A DNA stretch of 13,976 bases, from the NCBI GenBank assembly GCA_033722075.1, contig JAWVZU010000079.1, positions 1-13,976 of the forward strand, written 5' to 3'. The notes beneath the pieces are model-generated. The model had not been told where the DNA came from, searched no databases, and saw only the letters and a list, made by a program, of their open reading frames with translations. How positions within the stretch are numbered: the stretch's first letter is position 1; each line of letters opens with the position of its first letter. This DNA comes from JAWVZU01 sp033722075. Lineage in GTDB: Bacteria; Pseudomonadota; Gammaproteobacteria; Xanthomonadales; SZUA-38. Of this stretch, positions 1 to 6,857 are shown piece by piece. Position numbers and translations under genes: made by a program.

Positions 1-1467
1 CCGATGACGGTGAGGCTGCCCTCGGGCGTCCATCTCAGCCTTCACGAAGCCGCCCTGGTGGACTACGCCGGCTATGTCCTGGACCAGCGACGGCCGGGGA
101 TCTTCGAAACCAACCTTACGCCCTGGTCGGGCGGCGTTCGGGTCAAGAAGGATGGGGCCTTCAAATCCCCCTGGCGCACGATCCAGATCGCCGCCGATGC
201 GACCGGATTGTTGAATTCCAGCCTGATTCTCAATCTCAACGAGCCCAATGCCCTGGGCGATGTCAGCTGGGTCGAGCCGGGCAAATACGTGGGCATCTGG
301 TGGGCCATGCACCTCGGGACGAAGACCTGGAGTTCCGGGCCGTACCATGGTGCGACGACGGCGGAGACCAAGCGCTACATGGATTTTGCGGCAAAGCACG
401 GTTTTCCCGGCGTGCTGGTCGAAGGCTGGAACGTCGGCTGGGACGGCGAATGGTTTCACAACGGCGACGAATTCAGTTTCACCAAGACCTACCCTGACTT
501 CGACCTGGAGGAGGTGACGCATTACGGCAAGGAGCGGGGCGTCGCCCTGATCGGTCACCATGAGACCTCCGGCAGCGTGACCAATTACGAGCGACAGATG
601 GACGCCGCCTACGATCTCTACCGCGACCGGGGCGTGCGGCAGATCAAGGCCGGTTACGTCGCGGACGGTGGTGACATCAAGCGCGTCGACGAGGTCGGGC
701 AGGCCCACTACGAGTGGCACGACGGCCAGTTCATGGTCAACCATCACCTGCACTCGGTTCGCGAGGCGGCCAAGCGCAAGCTGAGCATCAACACGCATGA
801 GCCGGTCAAGGACACCGGGCTGCGGCGGACCTATCCGAACTGGCTGGCGCGCGAGGGCGCTCGGGGCCAGGAGTACAACGCCTGGGACGAGACCCCCAAT
901 CCGCCGGAGCACACGGTCATCCTGCCCTACACGCGCCTGCTGAGCGGCCCGATGGATTTCACGCCGGGGATCTTCGACCTGACCTTCAAGGGCCCCGATC
1001 ACAACAACCGGGTGCAGACCACGCTGGCCAAGCAGCTGGCGCTCTATGTCGTCCTCTACAGCCCGATCCAGATGGCCGCGGACCTGCCGGAGAATTACGC
1101 CAGGCGACCCGACGCGTTCCAGTTCATTGCAGACGTGCCGGTGGACTGGGAAGACAGCCGCGCGCTGGCAGGCGAAATCGGCGATTTCGTTGTCTTCGCG
1201 CGCAAGGAGCGTGGCGGCAATGACTGGTATCTCGGGGCGATAACGGACGAGAAGGCGCGCGAGATCGAGATCCCACTCGACTTCCTTGAGGCCGGGAAAG
1301 CGTTCAGTGCCGAGATCTATCGGGATGGCGCCGACGCCCACTGGAACACCAACCCCTATGCAATCGAGATCGAAAAGCGGCCCGCAAAGCACGGCGAGAA
1401 GCTGCGTCTCGTACTCGCGGCGGGCGGTGGCACAGCGATCCGGTTTCGTGCCGAGGCCGGGGAATGA
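1..1467 (+). CDS. Glycoside hydrolase family 97 alpha-glucosidase (SusB-type), 5' end missing
   Basis: This is the C-terminal 488 residues of a GH97 enzyme, which hydrolyses alpha-glucosidic bonds in maltose and maltodextrins. The frame is open to the window edge, so the ATG at position 4 is probably internal. Complete GH97 proteins run to roughly 650-740 residues, so the N-terminal beta-sandwich and any signal peptide lie outside. Numbering from that ATG, three glutamates sit in conserved GH97 contexts: E187 (GHHETSG), E266 (NTHEPVK, followed by RTYPNW) and E290 (GQEYNAW). The 24-residue gap between the last two equals that between the base Glu508 and acid Glu532 of Bacteroides SusB, so I infer the inverting, alpha-glucosidase-like subgroup. 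The barrel ends near residue 375 and a C-terminal beta-sandwich follows. The stop overlaps the glucokinase start by 4 bases (ATGA), which indicates translational coupling. Cellular location cannot be judged without the N-terminus. Confidence 0.93.
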   Translation, partial: PMTVRLPSGVHLSLHEAALVDYAGYVLDQRRPGIFETNLTPWSGGVRVKKDGAFKSPWRTIQIAADATGLLNSSLILNLNEPNALGDVSWVEPGKYVGIWWAMHLGTKTWSSGPYHGATTAETKRYMDFAAKHGFPGVLVEGWNVGWDGEWFHNGDEFSFTKTYPDFDLEEVTHYGKERGVALIGHHETSGSVTNYERQMDAAYDLYRDRGVRQIKAGYVADGGDIKRVDEVGQAHYEWHDGQFMVNHHLHSVREAAKRKLSINTHEPVKDTGLRRTYPNWLAREGARGQEYNAWDETPNPPEHTVILPYTRLLSGPMDFTPGIFDLTFKGPDHNNRVQTTLAKQLALYVVLYSPIQMAADLPENYARRPDAFQFIADVPVDWEDSRALAGEIGDFVVFARKERGGNDWYLGAITDEKAREIEIPLDFLEAGKAFSAEIYRDGADAHWNTNPYAIEIEKRPAKHGEKLRLVLAAGGGTAIRFRAEAGE

Positions 1468-2447
1468 GCCGCCGCAAGGCCAGGGAAATCGTTTCGGTCG
1501 ACATCGGGGGTACGCATGCGCGTTTTGCGATCGCCCGGATCCGACCTGGGAAGCCGACCGAAATCGGCGAGGCCGTGACCCTGCGAACCCAGGATCACGC
1601 CAGCCTGGTCAGCGCCTGGGAGGCCTTCAGCAGGCGGACCGCCAAGGCGCTCCCGAAGGCCGCAGCCATCTGCATCGCGGCCCAGGTCGATTCGGAGACG
1701 ATCAAGCTGACCAACAGCCCCTGGATCATCCGAACCCGCACGCTCGCCGAGGATCTCGGCGTCGAAGACCTGGTCCTTCTGAATGACTTCGGCGCGATGG
1801 CCTGGGCGGTCTCCCAGCTGAAGCCCGACCAGTTCGAGCATATCTGCGGACCCGACGAGCCAGTGCCACCCGAGGGCGTGGTCACCGTAGTCGGGCCGGG
1901 AACGGGGCTCGGGGTTGCCATCCTGATTCGCCAGGATGACCGGACGCTGGTCGTGGAGACGGAAGGCGGCCACCTGGACTACGCACCGCTGGATCGCCTC
2001 GAGGCCTCCATCCTCGATCGCCTGCGCGAGAAGTTCCTGCGCGTCTCGACGGAACGGGTGGTATCCGGACCCGGCCTGGCGAACATCCGGGACGCGCTGG
2101 CAGCCATCGAGGGGGTCGCCTATCAGCCGATCAGCGATGCAGACCTGTGGGCGGACGCAATCAGCGGCGAAGACAAGCTGGCGAAATCGGCCCTGGAGCG
2201 CTTCTGCCTGAGCTACGGCGCGGTCGCCGGCGACCTGGCGCTGGCCCACGGGGCGTCCGCGGTGGTGCTGATCGGAGGACTCTCCCAGCGGATCCGGGAC
2301 CAGCTGCGTTCCAGCGAATTCGCAACCCGCTTTACGGCCAAGGGCCGGTTCCAGAATTTCATGGCGAAGCTTCCGGTTCGGCTGGCGGTCCATGAACAAC
2401 CCGGTTTGCTGGGCGCCGCCGCGGCATTCGCGGCCAAGGCTCGCTGA
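1464..2447 (+). CDS. glk: Glucokinase (Glk family, ATP-dependent)
   Basis: This enzyme phosphorylates glucose to glucose-6-phosphate with ATP in the cytoplasm. The 327-residue length is normal for proteobacterial Glk (not the ROK-type repressor family). Visible motifs are the N-terminal phosphate loop DIGGTHARFA (13-22), TNSPW (83-87), LLNDFGA (105-111), GPGTGLG (144-150) and a late GGL. The glucose-binding residues known from E. coli Glk (N99, D100, E157, H160, E187) correspond well in order and spacing to N107, D108, E167, H170 and E197 here, so the active site looks intact. The ATG overlaps the GH97 stop by 4 bases. Placement directly after an alpha-glucosidase fits phosphorylation of released free glucose, which is needed when uptake is not by a phosphotransferase system. 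Confidence 0.95.
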   Translation: MSRRKAREIVSVDIGGTHARFAIARIRPGKPTEIGEAVTLRTQDHASLVSAWEAFSRRTAKALPKAAAICIAAQVDSETIKLTNSPWIIRTRTLAEDLGVEDLVLLNDFGAMAWAVSQLKPDQFEHICGPDEPVPPEGVVTVVGPGTGLGVAILIRQDDRTLVVETEGGHLDYAPLDRLEASILDRLREKFLRVSTERVVSGPGLANIRDALAAIEGVAYQPISDADLWADAISGEDKLAKSALERFCLSYGAVAGDLALAHGASAVVLIGGLSQRIRDQLRSSEFATRFTAKGRFQNFMAKLPVRLAVHEQPGLLGAAAAFAAKAR

Positions 2448-2478
2448 CTCCCCCTCCCAACATCACAAGAGACACAAG

Positions 2479-3477
2479 ATGGACGACGTCGTGAACCTCC
2501 AGAGGCCCGAGGATGAGTCCGGGGCGATGAAACGCCGACGGCTGCCCCAGACCGACCTTGTCGTTTCCCCAATCGCCCTCGGCGCCATGGGCTTCGGAGG
2601 CAGTTGGAATGATCAGCCGGTCGGTGACCGGGACCTGGAGGCGGCTGCATCGGTATTGGATGCCGCCCTCGAGCACGGCATCAACCACATCGATCTCGCG
2701 GACATCTACACGCTCGGCAAGTCGGACCAGGTGCTGGGTCGCATCTTCGCGGCCCGCTCCAGTCTCCGCGATCAGTTCGTCGTGCAACAGAAATGCGGCA
2801 TCATCCTCCCCGACGACAGCGGTCCCAAGCGCTATGACCTGAGCCATGACCACATCGTGAAGGCGGTGGAGTTGAGCCTGGCGCGGCTGGGAACGGATCG
2901 GATCGATCTGCTGGCGCTCCATCGGCCCGACCCGCTGGTCGAACCGGAGGAAGTCGCCCGGGCCTTCGACCAGTTGCACTCGGCCGGCAAGGTTCGCTAT
3001 TTCGGGGTGAGCAATCACAGCGCGTCCCAGCTTCTCCTCCTCCGGCGCTTTGTCGATCAACCGCTGGTGGTCAACCAGCTTCAGCTGAGCCTTACCCACC
3101 ACCGCATGATCAGCGCCGGAATCGAGGTCAACACCCCGGTGACCGATCAGGGCGACAGCGCGGGCCTGCTGGATTTCTGCAGACTCCACGACATGACGGT
3201 GCAGGCCTGGTCACCGCTGAACTGCGGGCGCATGTTCGATCCCGACTACAAGCCCCGCCTGGCGGCAGTCATCGATCGACTGGCAGGGGAGATCGGTTGC
3301 GCCGTCGAAGCAATCGCGCTGGCCTGGCTGCTGCGCCACCCGGCCGGAATCCAGCCGATCGTCGGGACGCTCAAGCCGGAGCGCCTGGCCCGCTGCGCCG
3401 AGGCGGCTGAAATTCGGCTAACCCGTTGCCAGTGGTACGAACTGCTCGACGGCGCCCGCGGCGGCGACGTGCCCTAG
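2479..3477 (+). CDS. Aldo/keto reductase, YdhF-like
   Basis: This is a 332-residue NAD(P)H-dependent oxidoreductase of the AKR superfamily, presumed cytoplasmic, reducing an unknown carbonyl substrate. The catalytic tetrad is present: D72 and Y77 (IDLADIY), K105 (QQKCGI) and H148 (LALHRPD). YFGVSNHS (174-181) and the QAWSPL strand are also typical. The middle of the protein (KCGI, HIVKAVELSL, HRPDPL, GKVRYFGVSNH) and the C-terminal GGDVP resemble E. coli YdhF, itself of unclear substrate. The frame is open upstream to an ATG at 2392, but that start would lie inside glk. I chose ATG 2479, 31 bases after glk. ATG 2527 (MKRRRLPQTD) is a real alternative because many AKRs begin just there, and neither has a strong ribosome site. 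It probably belongs to the sugar operon. A role on a sugar aldehyde or ketose is inference only. Confidence 0.88.
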   Translation: MDDVVNLQRPEDESGAMKRRRLPQTDLVVSPIALGAMGFGGSWNDQPVGDRDLEAAASVLDAALEHGINHIDLADIYTLGKSDQVLGRIFAARSSLRDQFVVQQKCGIILPDDSGPKRYDLSHDHIVKAVELSLARLGTDRIDLLALHRPDPLVEPEEVARAFDQLHSAGKVRYFGVSNHSASQLLLLRRFVDQPLVVNQLQLSLTHHRMISAGIEVNTPVTDQGDSAGLLDFCRLHDMTVQAWSPLNCGRMFDPDYKPRLAAVIDRLAGEIGCAVEAIALAWLLRHPAGIQPIVGTLKPERLARCAEAAEIRLTRCQWYELLDGARGGDVP

Positions 3478-3507
3478 GCTCGGGCTCACAACCAGAGGCC
3501 AACGACC

Positions 3508-4929
3508 TTGCTTGCCATCCAGAAGAACAAGACCAACGCCTTCTTCGCCATCATCAGCCTGCCGTCTACGGCGATGGGCTTTGCGCTGTCGGTGCAGATC
3601 TCCGCCCTGAGCTGGATCCTGACCACCCAATATCACCTGGACATCCACGATGTCGGCCTGGTCTGGGCCGCGGGGCCGCTGGCCGGGATCATCGGCCAGG
3701 TCATCATCGGACTGATCAGCGACCGGGTCTGGTTCTGGAACGGGCGGCGTCGTCCGTTCATCCTCATCGGCGGGGTCATCGCCGCCCTGATGCTGCTCGC
3801 TTTGCCGAACATCGGCGTCATTTCCTCGGCGATGGGGCTGCCGGGCATCCTCGGGGTTGCCATAGCCGTGGCCCTGAGCCTGGATCTGGCGATCAATATC
3901 AGCTTCAATCCGACGCGCTCGATCATCGCCGACGTCACGGAACCGGGTCCTGAGCGGACCAAGGGCTATACATGGATGCAGACGATCTCCGGATCGTTCG
4001 GTGTACTGGCCTACGCCGTCGGCGCGGTCTTCGACAACTTCGTCCTGATCTACGCCGGGGCCGTCCTGGTCCTGCTGTTCTCGCTGATCCCCCCGCTGCT
4101 GATCAGCGAGCCTCGCGAGCAGCAGACGCCCGCGGAAACCTCGGGCGCGACCGGATCGGACGACTCCTTCCTCGCAATCCTGGTTGCGATCCGCCCGCTG
4201 TGGGGTTTCCTGGCCTACGACGTCTATGCGATGGGACGGCGCCTCATGGGCGTCGAGCCGCAAGGCTATCAGGCCGAGATCCTGTGCGGACTGATCACGC
4301 TCGCACTGGTGGTTCATGCGCTGCTCGAGAAGGCTACATCCCGCGATCGCCGCACGATGGGGCTGGTCGGCTTTCGAAAGGTCATGGCCGCCCACGGCTT
4401 CAGCTGGATCGGCATCCAGACAACCTTCGTCTTCCTCATCGCCTATCTGCAGCAGGCTTTCCCGGACCTGTCGGACATTGACGTGGGCCGGGTCGGCTCG
4501 GCGAGTTTCCTGATCCTGAACGCCGTGGGCGCGGCACTGCCGGCACTGATCCTGAATCCGGTCGCCGCGCGAATCGGACCGGTCAAGACCCACACGATCT
4601 GCCTGGCCTGCATGACTGCCGGCTACCTGGGCCTGTATCTGCTTGCCGATTCCCAGATGATGCTCTATGTCCTGATGGGCGTGGTCGGAATCGGCTGGGC
4701 GGCCATCGTCAGCCTGCCGTTTGCGATCATCTCCGAGCAGGTTCGCGCCGAACGGATGGGGCTGTACATGGGGCTGTTCAATCTCTCGGTGGTCCTGCCT
4801 CAGCTCGTGGTCAGCCTTGGCGTGGCCCTGTTCGTCAGCCGGGTGGCCGACAAGGACGCGATCTTTGCCATCTCGGCGATCGCGCTGGCCATCTCGACCG
4901 CCTGCTGGGCCTTTGTCCGCGAGCGCTGA
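3508..4929 (+). CDS. MFS sugar transporter, SLC45/sucrose-maltose symporter type
   Basis: This is a 473-residue inner-membrane transporter with about twelve hydrophobic helices. Family features include SDR (71-73) and the loop GRRRPF (79-84) between helices 2 and 3, and NPTRSIIADV (134-143), which corresponds to the conserved R-x-L-x-x-D region of plant sucrose carriers and animal SLC45 proteins. A hydrophilic stretch near residues 195-215 and a charged loop further on separate the two halves. The start is a TTG, with GAGG at 3495-3498 nine bases upstream, and it lies 30 bases after the reductase stop. The next in-frame ATG codon would remove the first helix. Proton-coupled import of maltose or a related glucoside is inferred from the family and from its linkage to GH97 and glucokinase. 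Similar transporters sit in maltodextrin loci of Caulobacter and Xanthomonas. Confidence 0.88.
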   Translation: MLAIQKNKTNAFFAIISLPSTAMGFALSVQISALSWILTTQYHLDIHDVGLVWAAGPLAGIIGQVIIGLISDRVWFWNGRRRPFILIGGVIAALMLLALPNIGVISSAMGLPGILGVAIAVALSLDLAINISFNPTRSIIADVTEPGPERTKGYTWMQTISGSFGVLAYAVGAVFDNFVLIYAGAVLVLLFSLIPPLLISEPREQQTPAETSGATGSDDSFLAILVAIRPLWGFLAYDVYAMGRRLMGVEPQGYQAEILCGLITLALVVHALLEKATSRDRRTMGLVGFRKVMAAHGFSWIGIQTTFVFLIAYLQQAFPDLSDIDVGRVGSASFLILNAVGAALPALILNPVAARIGPVKTHTICLACMTAGYLGLYLLADSQMMLYVLMGVVGIGWAAIVSLPFAIISEQVRAERMGLYMGLFNLSVVLPQLVVSLGVALFVSRVADKDAIFAISAIALAISTACWAFVRER

Positions 4930-4986
4930 CCAGGCCGCATCGCGGCATCGCATAGCCAGAGTCGCGACACGGGCGGATCCTTGATA

Positions 4987-5018
4987 GGATGAATCTACCT
5001 GATCAGGATGATTCTACC
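4987..5018 (+). promoter_or_regulatory. Candidate VapB(C) operator, 32-base imperfect palindrome
   Basis: The two 16-base halves match at 12 of 16 positions about the centre TGATCA (5000-5005). The inner 24 bases (4991-5014) match at 10 of 12. The site also reads as a 13-base direct repeat, GGATGAATCTACC and GGATGATTCTACC, with one mismatch and a 19-base period. It ends on the base before the vapB ATG at 5019. TTGATA (4981-4986), a near-consensus -35 box, is 17 bases from a weak CAGGAT (5004-5009), so the palindrome would cover the core promoter. Autoregulation by the antitoxin or the VapBC complex is the known rule for this family, but binding here is inferred. Confidence 0.55.
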
Positions 5019-5267
5019 ATGCCCATCAGCATCAAGGACCCCGAAACCGACAGGAAGATCCGGGAGCTGGCGGCGCTGACCGGCGAGTCCATCACGACTT
5101 CCGTTCGTACAGCGATCGAGCAGCGGCTGCGCCGGGAGTCTGCCCGTCGGCGTTCCGGTGTCGCCGAGCGACTGCTGCAACTCTCCTTGGCCAAGCCAGG
5201 AGAGAAGCGAGTCGATGAGACCGCCGAGGAAGCGATCGGCTACGACGAGAACGGCCTCCCGCGGTGA
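5019..5267 (+). CDS. vapB: VapB-type antitoxin (Rv0623-like)
   Basis: This 82-residue protein is the labile antitoxin that would bind and neutralise VapC and repress its own promoter. The N-terminus MPISIKDPETDRKIRELAAL, followed by TGESITTSVRTAIEQRL, has the pattern of the Rv0623-like/PSK antitoxin family: a short beta strand then two helices with the TGES turn, giving a small DNA-binding dimer. The acidic C-terminal half (VDETAEEAIGYDENGLP) is the expected toxin-wrapping segment. The frame opens earlier with an ATG at 4989, but MPIS at 5019 is the family-like start, with AGGA (5005-5008) ten bases upstream, and the earlier start would lie within the operator palindrome. The stop overlaps the vapC start. 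Confidence 0.88.
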   Translation: MPISIKDPETDRKIRELAALTGESITTSVRTAIEQRLRRESARRRSGVAERLLQLSLAKPGEKRVDETAEEAIGYDENGLPR

Positions 5268-5653
5268 TCATCGACACGTCCGCGATCGTCGCGATTCTCG
5301 CAGGGGAGCCCGACGCTGCACATTACGCGCAGCTGATCGAGCGAGACCCGACGCCGCGCATCGGTACTCCAGCTTTGCTGGAAGCCTCGATGGTGCTCAC
5401 GCGGTGGTTCGGCGAAGCTGCGGAGGCGGCTCTCGATTCATTCGTTCGCGAAGCGGGTGCCGAGATCGTACCGTTCGACCTGCCGCAGTTGCATGTCGCG
5501 CAAGAAGCGTATCGACGCTACGGCAAGGGCAGGCATCCGGCCGCGCTGAACTTCGGCGATTGCATGAGCTATGCCCTGGCGCTGGTGTGCGATGAAGCGC
5601 TGTTGTTCAAGGGTGAAGACTTCTCGCGAACCGATATCCAGGCCGCCGGGTGA
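5264..5653 (+). CDS. vapC: VapC toxin, PIN-domain ribonuclease
   Basis: This 129-residue PIN-domain protein is expected to be a Mg2+-dependent endoribonuclease that arrests translation when released from VapB. The acidic cluster is complete: D4 (MIIDTSA), E40 (LLEASMVL), D99 (NFGDCMSYALA) and D119 (KGEDFSRTDI), so it looks active. Length is normal. It begins with GTG, whose last two bases are shared with the antitoxin stop (GTGA, 5264-5267), so translation is coupled to vapB. The C-terminal half (RYGKGRHPAALNFGDC) matches the common proteobacterial VapC subgroup. The RNA target cannot be read from the sequence; initiator tRNA or the sarcin-ricin loop are the targets known for other VapCs. Confidence 0.92.
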   Translation: MIIDTSAIVAILAGEPDAAHYAQLIERDPTPRIGTPALLEASMVLTRWFGEAAEAALDSFVREAGAEIVPFDLPQLHVAQEAYRRYGKGRHPAALNFGDCMSYALALVCDEALLFKGEDFSRTDIQAAG

Positions 5654-5674
5654 GGTATTCACGACGACCTCACC
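5649..5674. terminator. Hairpin between convergent vapC and dioxygenase genes
   Basis: GGTGAGGT (5649-5656) and ACCTCACC (5667-5674) form a perfect 8-base-pair stem with a 10-base loop. The left arm contains the vapC stop codon, and the whole lies before the stop of the opposite-strand gene at 5683. A hairpin between two converging genes could end transcription on both strands, but there is no T run on either side, so this is a weak call. Confidence 0.3.
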
Positions 5675-5682
5675 GCTGGGAA

Positions 5683-6702
5683 TCACTCTGACGCCGTACG
5701 CATCCGATCCGGTCTGCCGTGGCAGCGCTTGTATTTCTTTCCGCTCCCACAGGGGCACGGGTCGTTCCGGCCGGGTTTGCCGACGTTGCTTGTTGGCGCA
5801 GGAGGCCGGGGTGCTTGAGCGGCGGTCGGTGCGGCTGCCGGGTTGAAGCGTGGCAACGTATCGCCGCCCATCGCCACAGCCGCTTCGGCCAGCTCGTCGC
5901 TGAAGGAATACATGTGGCGATACTGGAGTATCTGCTTGCCGATGAGCTTCAGTCGCTCGTCGAACGGGGGCCGGCAGGGCACCGGCAGCAACGGCTCGTG
6001 AAATGGATCGACATCGCCCCGCTGGAATTCAAAGGCCATGCTGATTCTCGGCTCGGTCGCAAATCGGCTGCTCCGGGCGCCCCAGTGGTAGACACGCTGG
6101 TTCCACAGCAGGACTGAACCCGCCGGCACCGGCAGGGCGCGCACCGACTGGAGCTCGACCGGCGTCCGGCCGGACTCGAAATCCCGGTAGGCCTTGTCCC
6201 GGCTGGCGGGAAGCAGGTACATGCACCCGTTCAGCGGGGTCGCGTCCGTCAAGGCCATCCAGACGGTTGCCGACTTCGGCATGCCGTCGGCCAGCAAGGT
6301 GTCGATCTGCTTGTCCCGGTGCGGACGCCAGCCGGCCTCTTCCCTGCCGGGATCGACGTTCCACACCCAGAATTCCGGCAGCATCTTCACCTGATCGCCC
6401 AGGGCGAAACGGAGCAGTCCGCCCAGCGCCGAGAAGGCATCCCAGAATTCGTCGTAGATGAACCCGAACAGGGGCAGATAGCCCGAGCGACCCAGCTGCA
6501 GCACCGCTTCTGCCAGTCGCTCCGCTTGACGCCGCTCGAGAGCTCCGTCGAACTGAACGTACCCTTCCTGCATCAACTGCTCGCGATCACGCGCCCCGGT
6601 CGAAACCTCAGCCGGGGCCATGGCCTCCCCGCCTTCCGAAACGGTCAGGCCGGGAATCAGCTTGCGCCAGTAATCCGGGTCTTTGATCTGTTCAATCTGC
6701 AA
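5683..6702 (-). CDS. Phytanoyl-CoA dioxygenase (PhyH)-like Fe(II)/2-oxoglutarate oxygenase with C-terminal SEC-C motif
   Basis: This 339-residue protein is a predicted cytoplasmic non-haem iron oxygenase of the PhyH family, substrate unknown. The iron-binding facial triad is visible as H128 and D130 (WRPHRDKQ) plus the distal H206 (VYHWGARSS). R219 (EPRIS) is a candidate for 2-oxoglutarate carboxylate binding. After the double-stranded beta-helix domain comes a Pro/Ala-rich linker (about 288-310) and a SEC-C zinc motif at 311-329, GRNDPCPCGSGKKYKRCHG, with ligands C316, C318, C327 and H328, as at the SecA C-terminus. The leftmost start is a TTG at 6702 with no clear ribosome site. ATG 6621 (MAPAEVS, 312 residues) has GGAAGG ten bases upstream and is a serious alternative. 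However, the extra N-terminal DPDYWRKLIPGL looks protein-like, so I kept it. It is transcribed away from the TPR genes and stands alone. Confidence 0.87.
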   Translation of the reverse strand: MQIEQIKDPDYWRKLIPGLTVSEGGEAMAPAEVSTGARDREQLMQEGYVQFDGALERRQAERLAEAVLQLGRSGYLPLFGFIYDEFWDAFSALGGLLRFALGDQVKMLPEFWVWNVDPGREEAGWRPHRDKQIDTLLADGMPKSATVWMALTDATPLNGCMYLLPASRDKAYRDFESGRTPVELQSVRALPVPAGSVLLWNQRVYHWGARSSRFATEPRISMAFEFQRGDVDPFHEPLLPVPCRPPFDERLKLIGKQILQYRHMYSFSDELAEAAVAMGGDTLPRFNPAAAPTAAQAPRPPAPTSNVGKPGRNDPCPCGSGKKYKRCHGRPDRMRTASE

Positions 6703-6844
6703 GGGTACGCACGCCGCGGATGACAGCCGCAGAGCTTAGCGATCACCCCGGGGGCGAGCAACCTGCGGAATGGCGCGGCTAGGACTCGGTCGATGATGCG
6801 CCGAAGGCGCGCAACCTCCGGGTCCGAAAACCAACGAAGTGCGC

Positions 6845-6857
6845 TAGACTCCCGCCC
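6845..6857 (+). promoter_or_regulatory. Leaderless promoter -10 element for first TPR gene
   Basis: TAGACT at 6845-6850 resembles a sigma-70 -10 hexamer and is followed by CCCGCCC and then directly by the ATG at 6858. With the usual spacing from -10 to start site, transcription would begin at or within a base of the A of ATG. There is no Shine-Dalgarno sequence. No convincing -35 box is present about 17 bases upstream. The stretch matches the second TPR gene's promoter at 15 of 17 bases (6844-6860 against 9053-9069). Confidence 0.5.

Noticed and set aside
2392..2478. Earlier ATG for the aldo/keto reductase, overlapping the end of glk by 56 bases
   Set aside because: The added residues (MNNPVCW...HKRHK) look like out-of-frame glucokinase sequence and are not AKR-like. 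ATG 2479 or 2527 fits the family.
4934..4946. GCCGC-ATC-GCGGC hairpin after the MFS stop, as the operon terminator
   Set aside because: The stem is only five pairs with a three-base loop and no T run. In GC-rich DNA this is expected by chance, so I cannot support a terminator here.
3418..4953. A 511-codon open frame on the minus strand opposite the MFS gene
   Set aside because: Its translation is low-complexity and rich in D, Q, R and G with no domain, typical of the complement of a GC-rich gene. The plus-strand transporter has clear family motifs and helices. Similar antisense frames at 1356-2399, 7617-9074 and 2359-3189 were set aside for the same reason.
4987..5653. VapBC as a sign of a mobile island or integron cassette
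   Set aside because: No integrase, attachment repeat, attC-like structure or transposase is seen. Base composition is close to that of the flanks, so the pair alone does not show recent transfer.
6798..6810. GCGCC-GAA-GGCGC hairpin between the dioxygenase and the first TPR gene
   Set aside because: The stem is short, there is no T run, and it lies about 50 bases before the promoter-like element. It could be a regulator site, but nothing more supports this.
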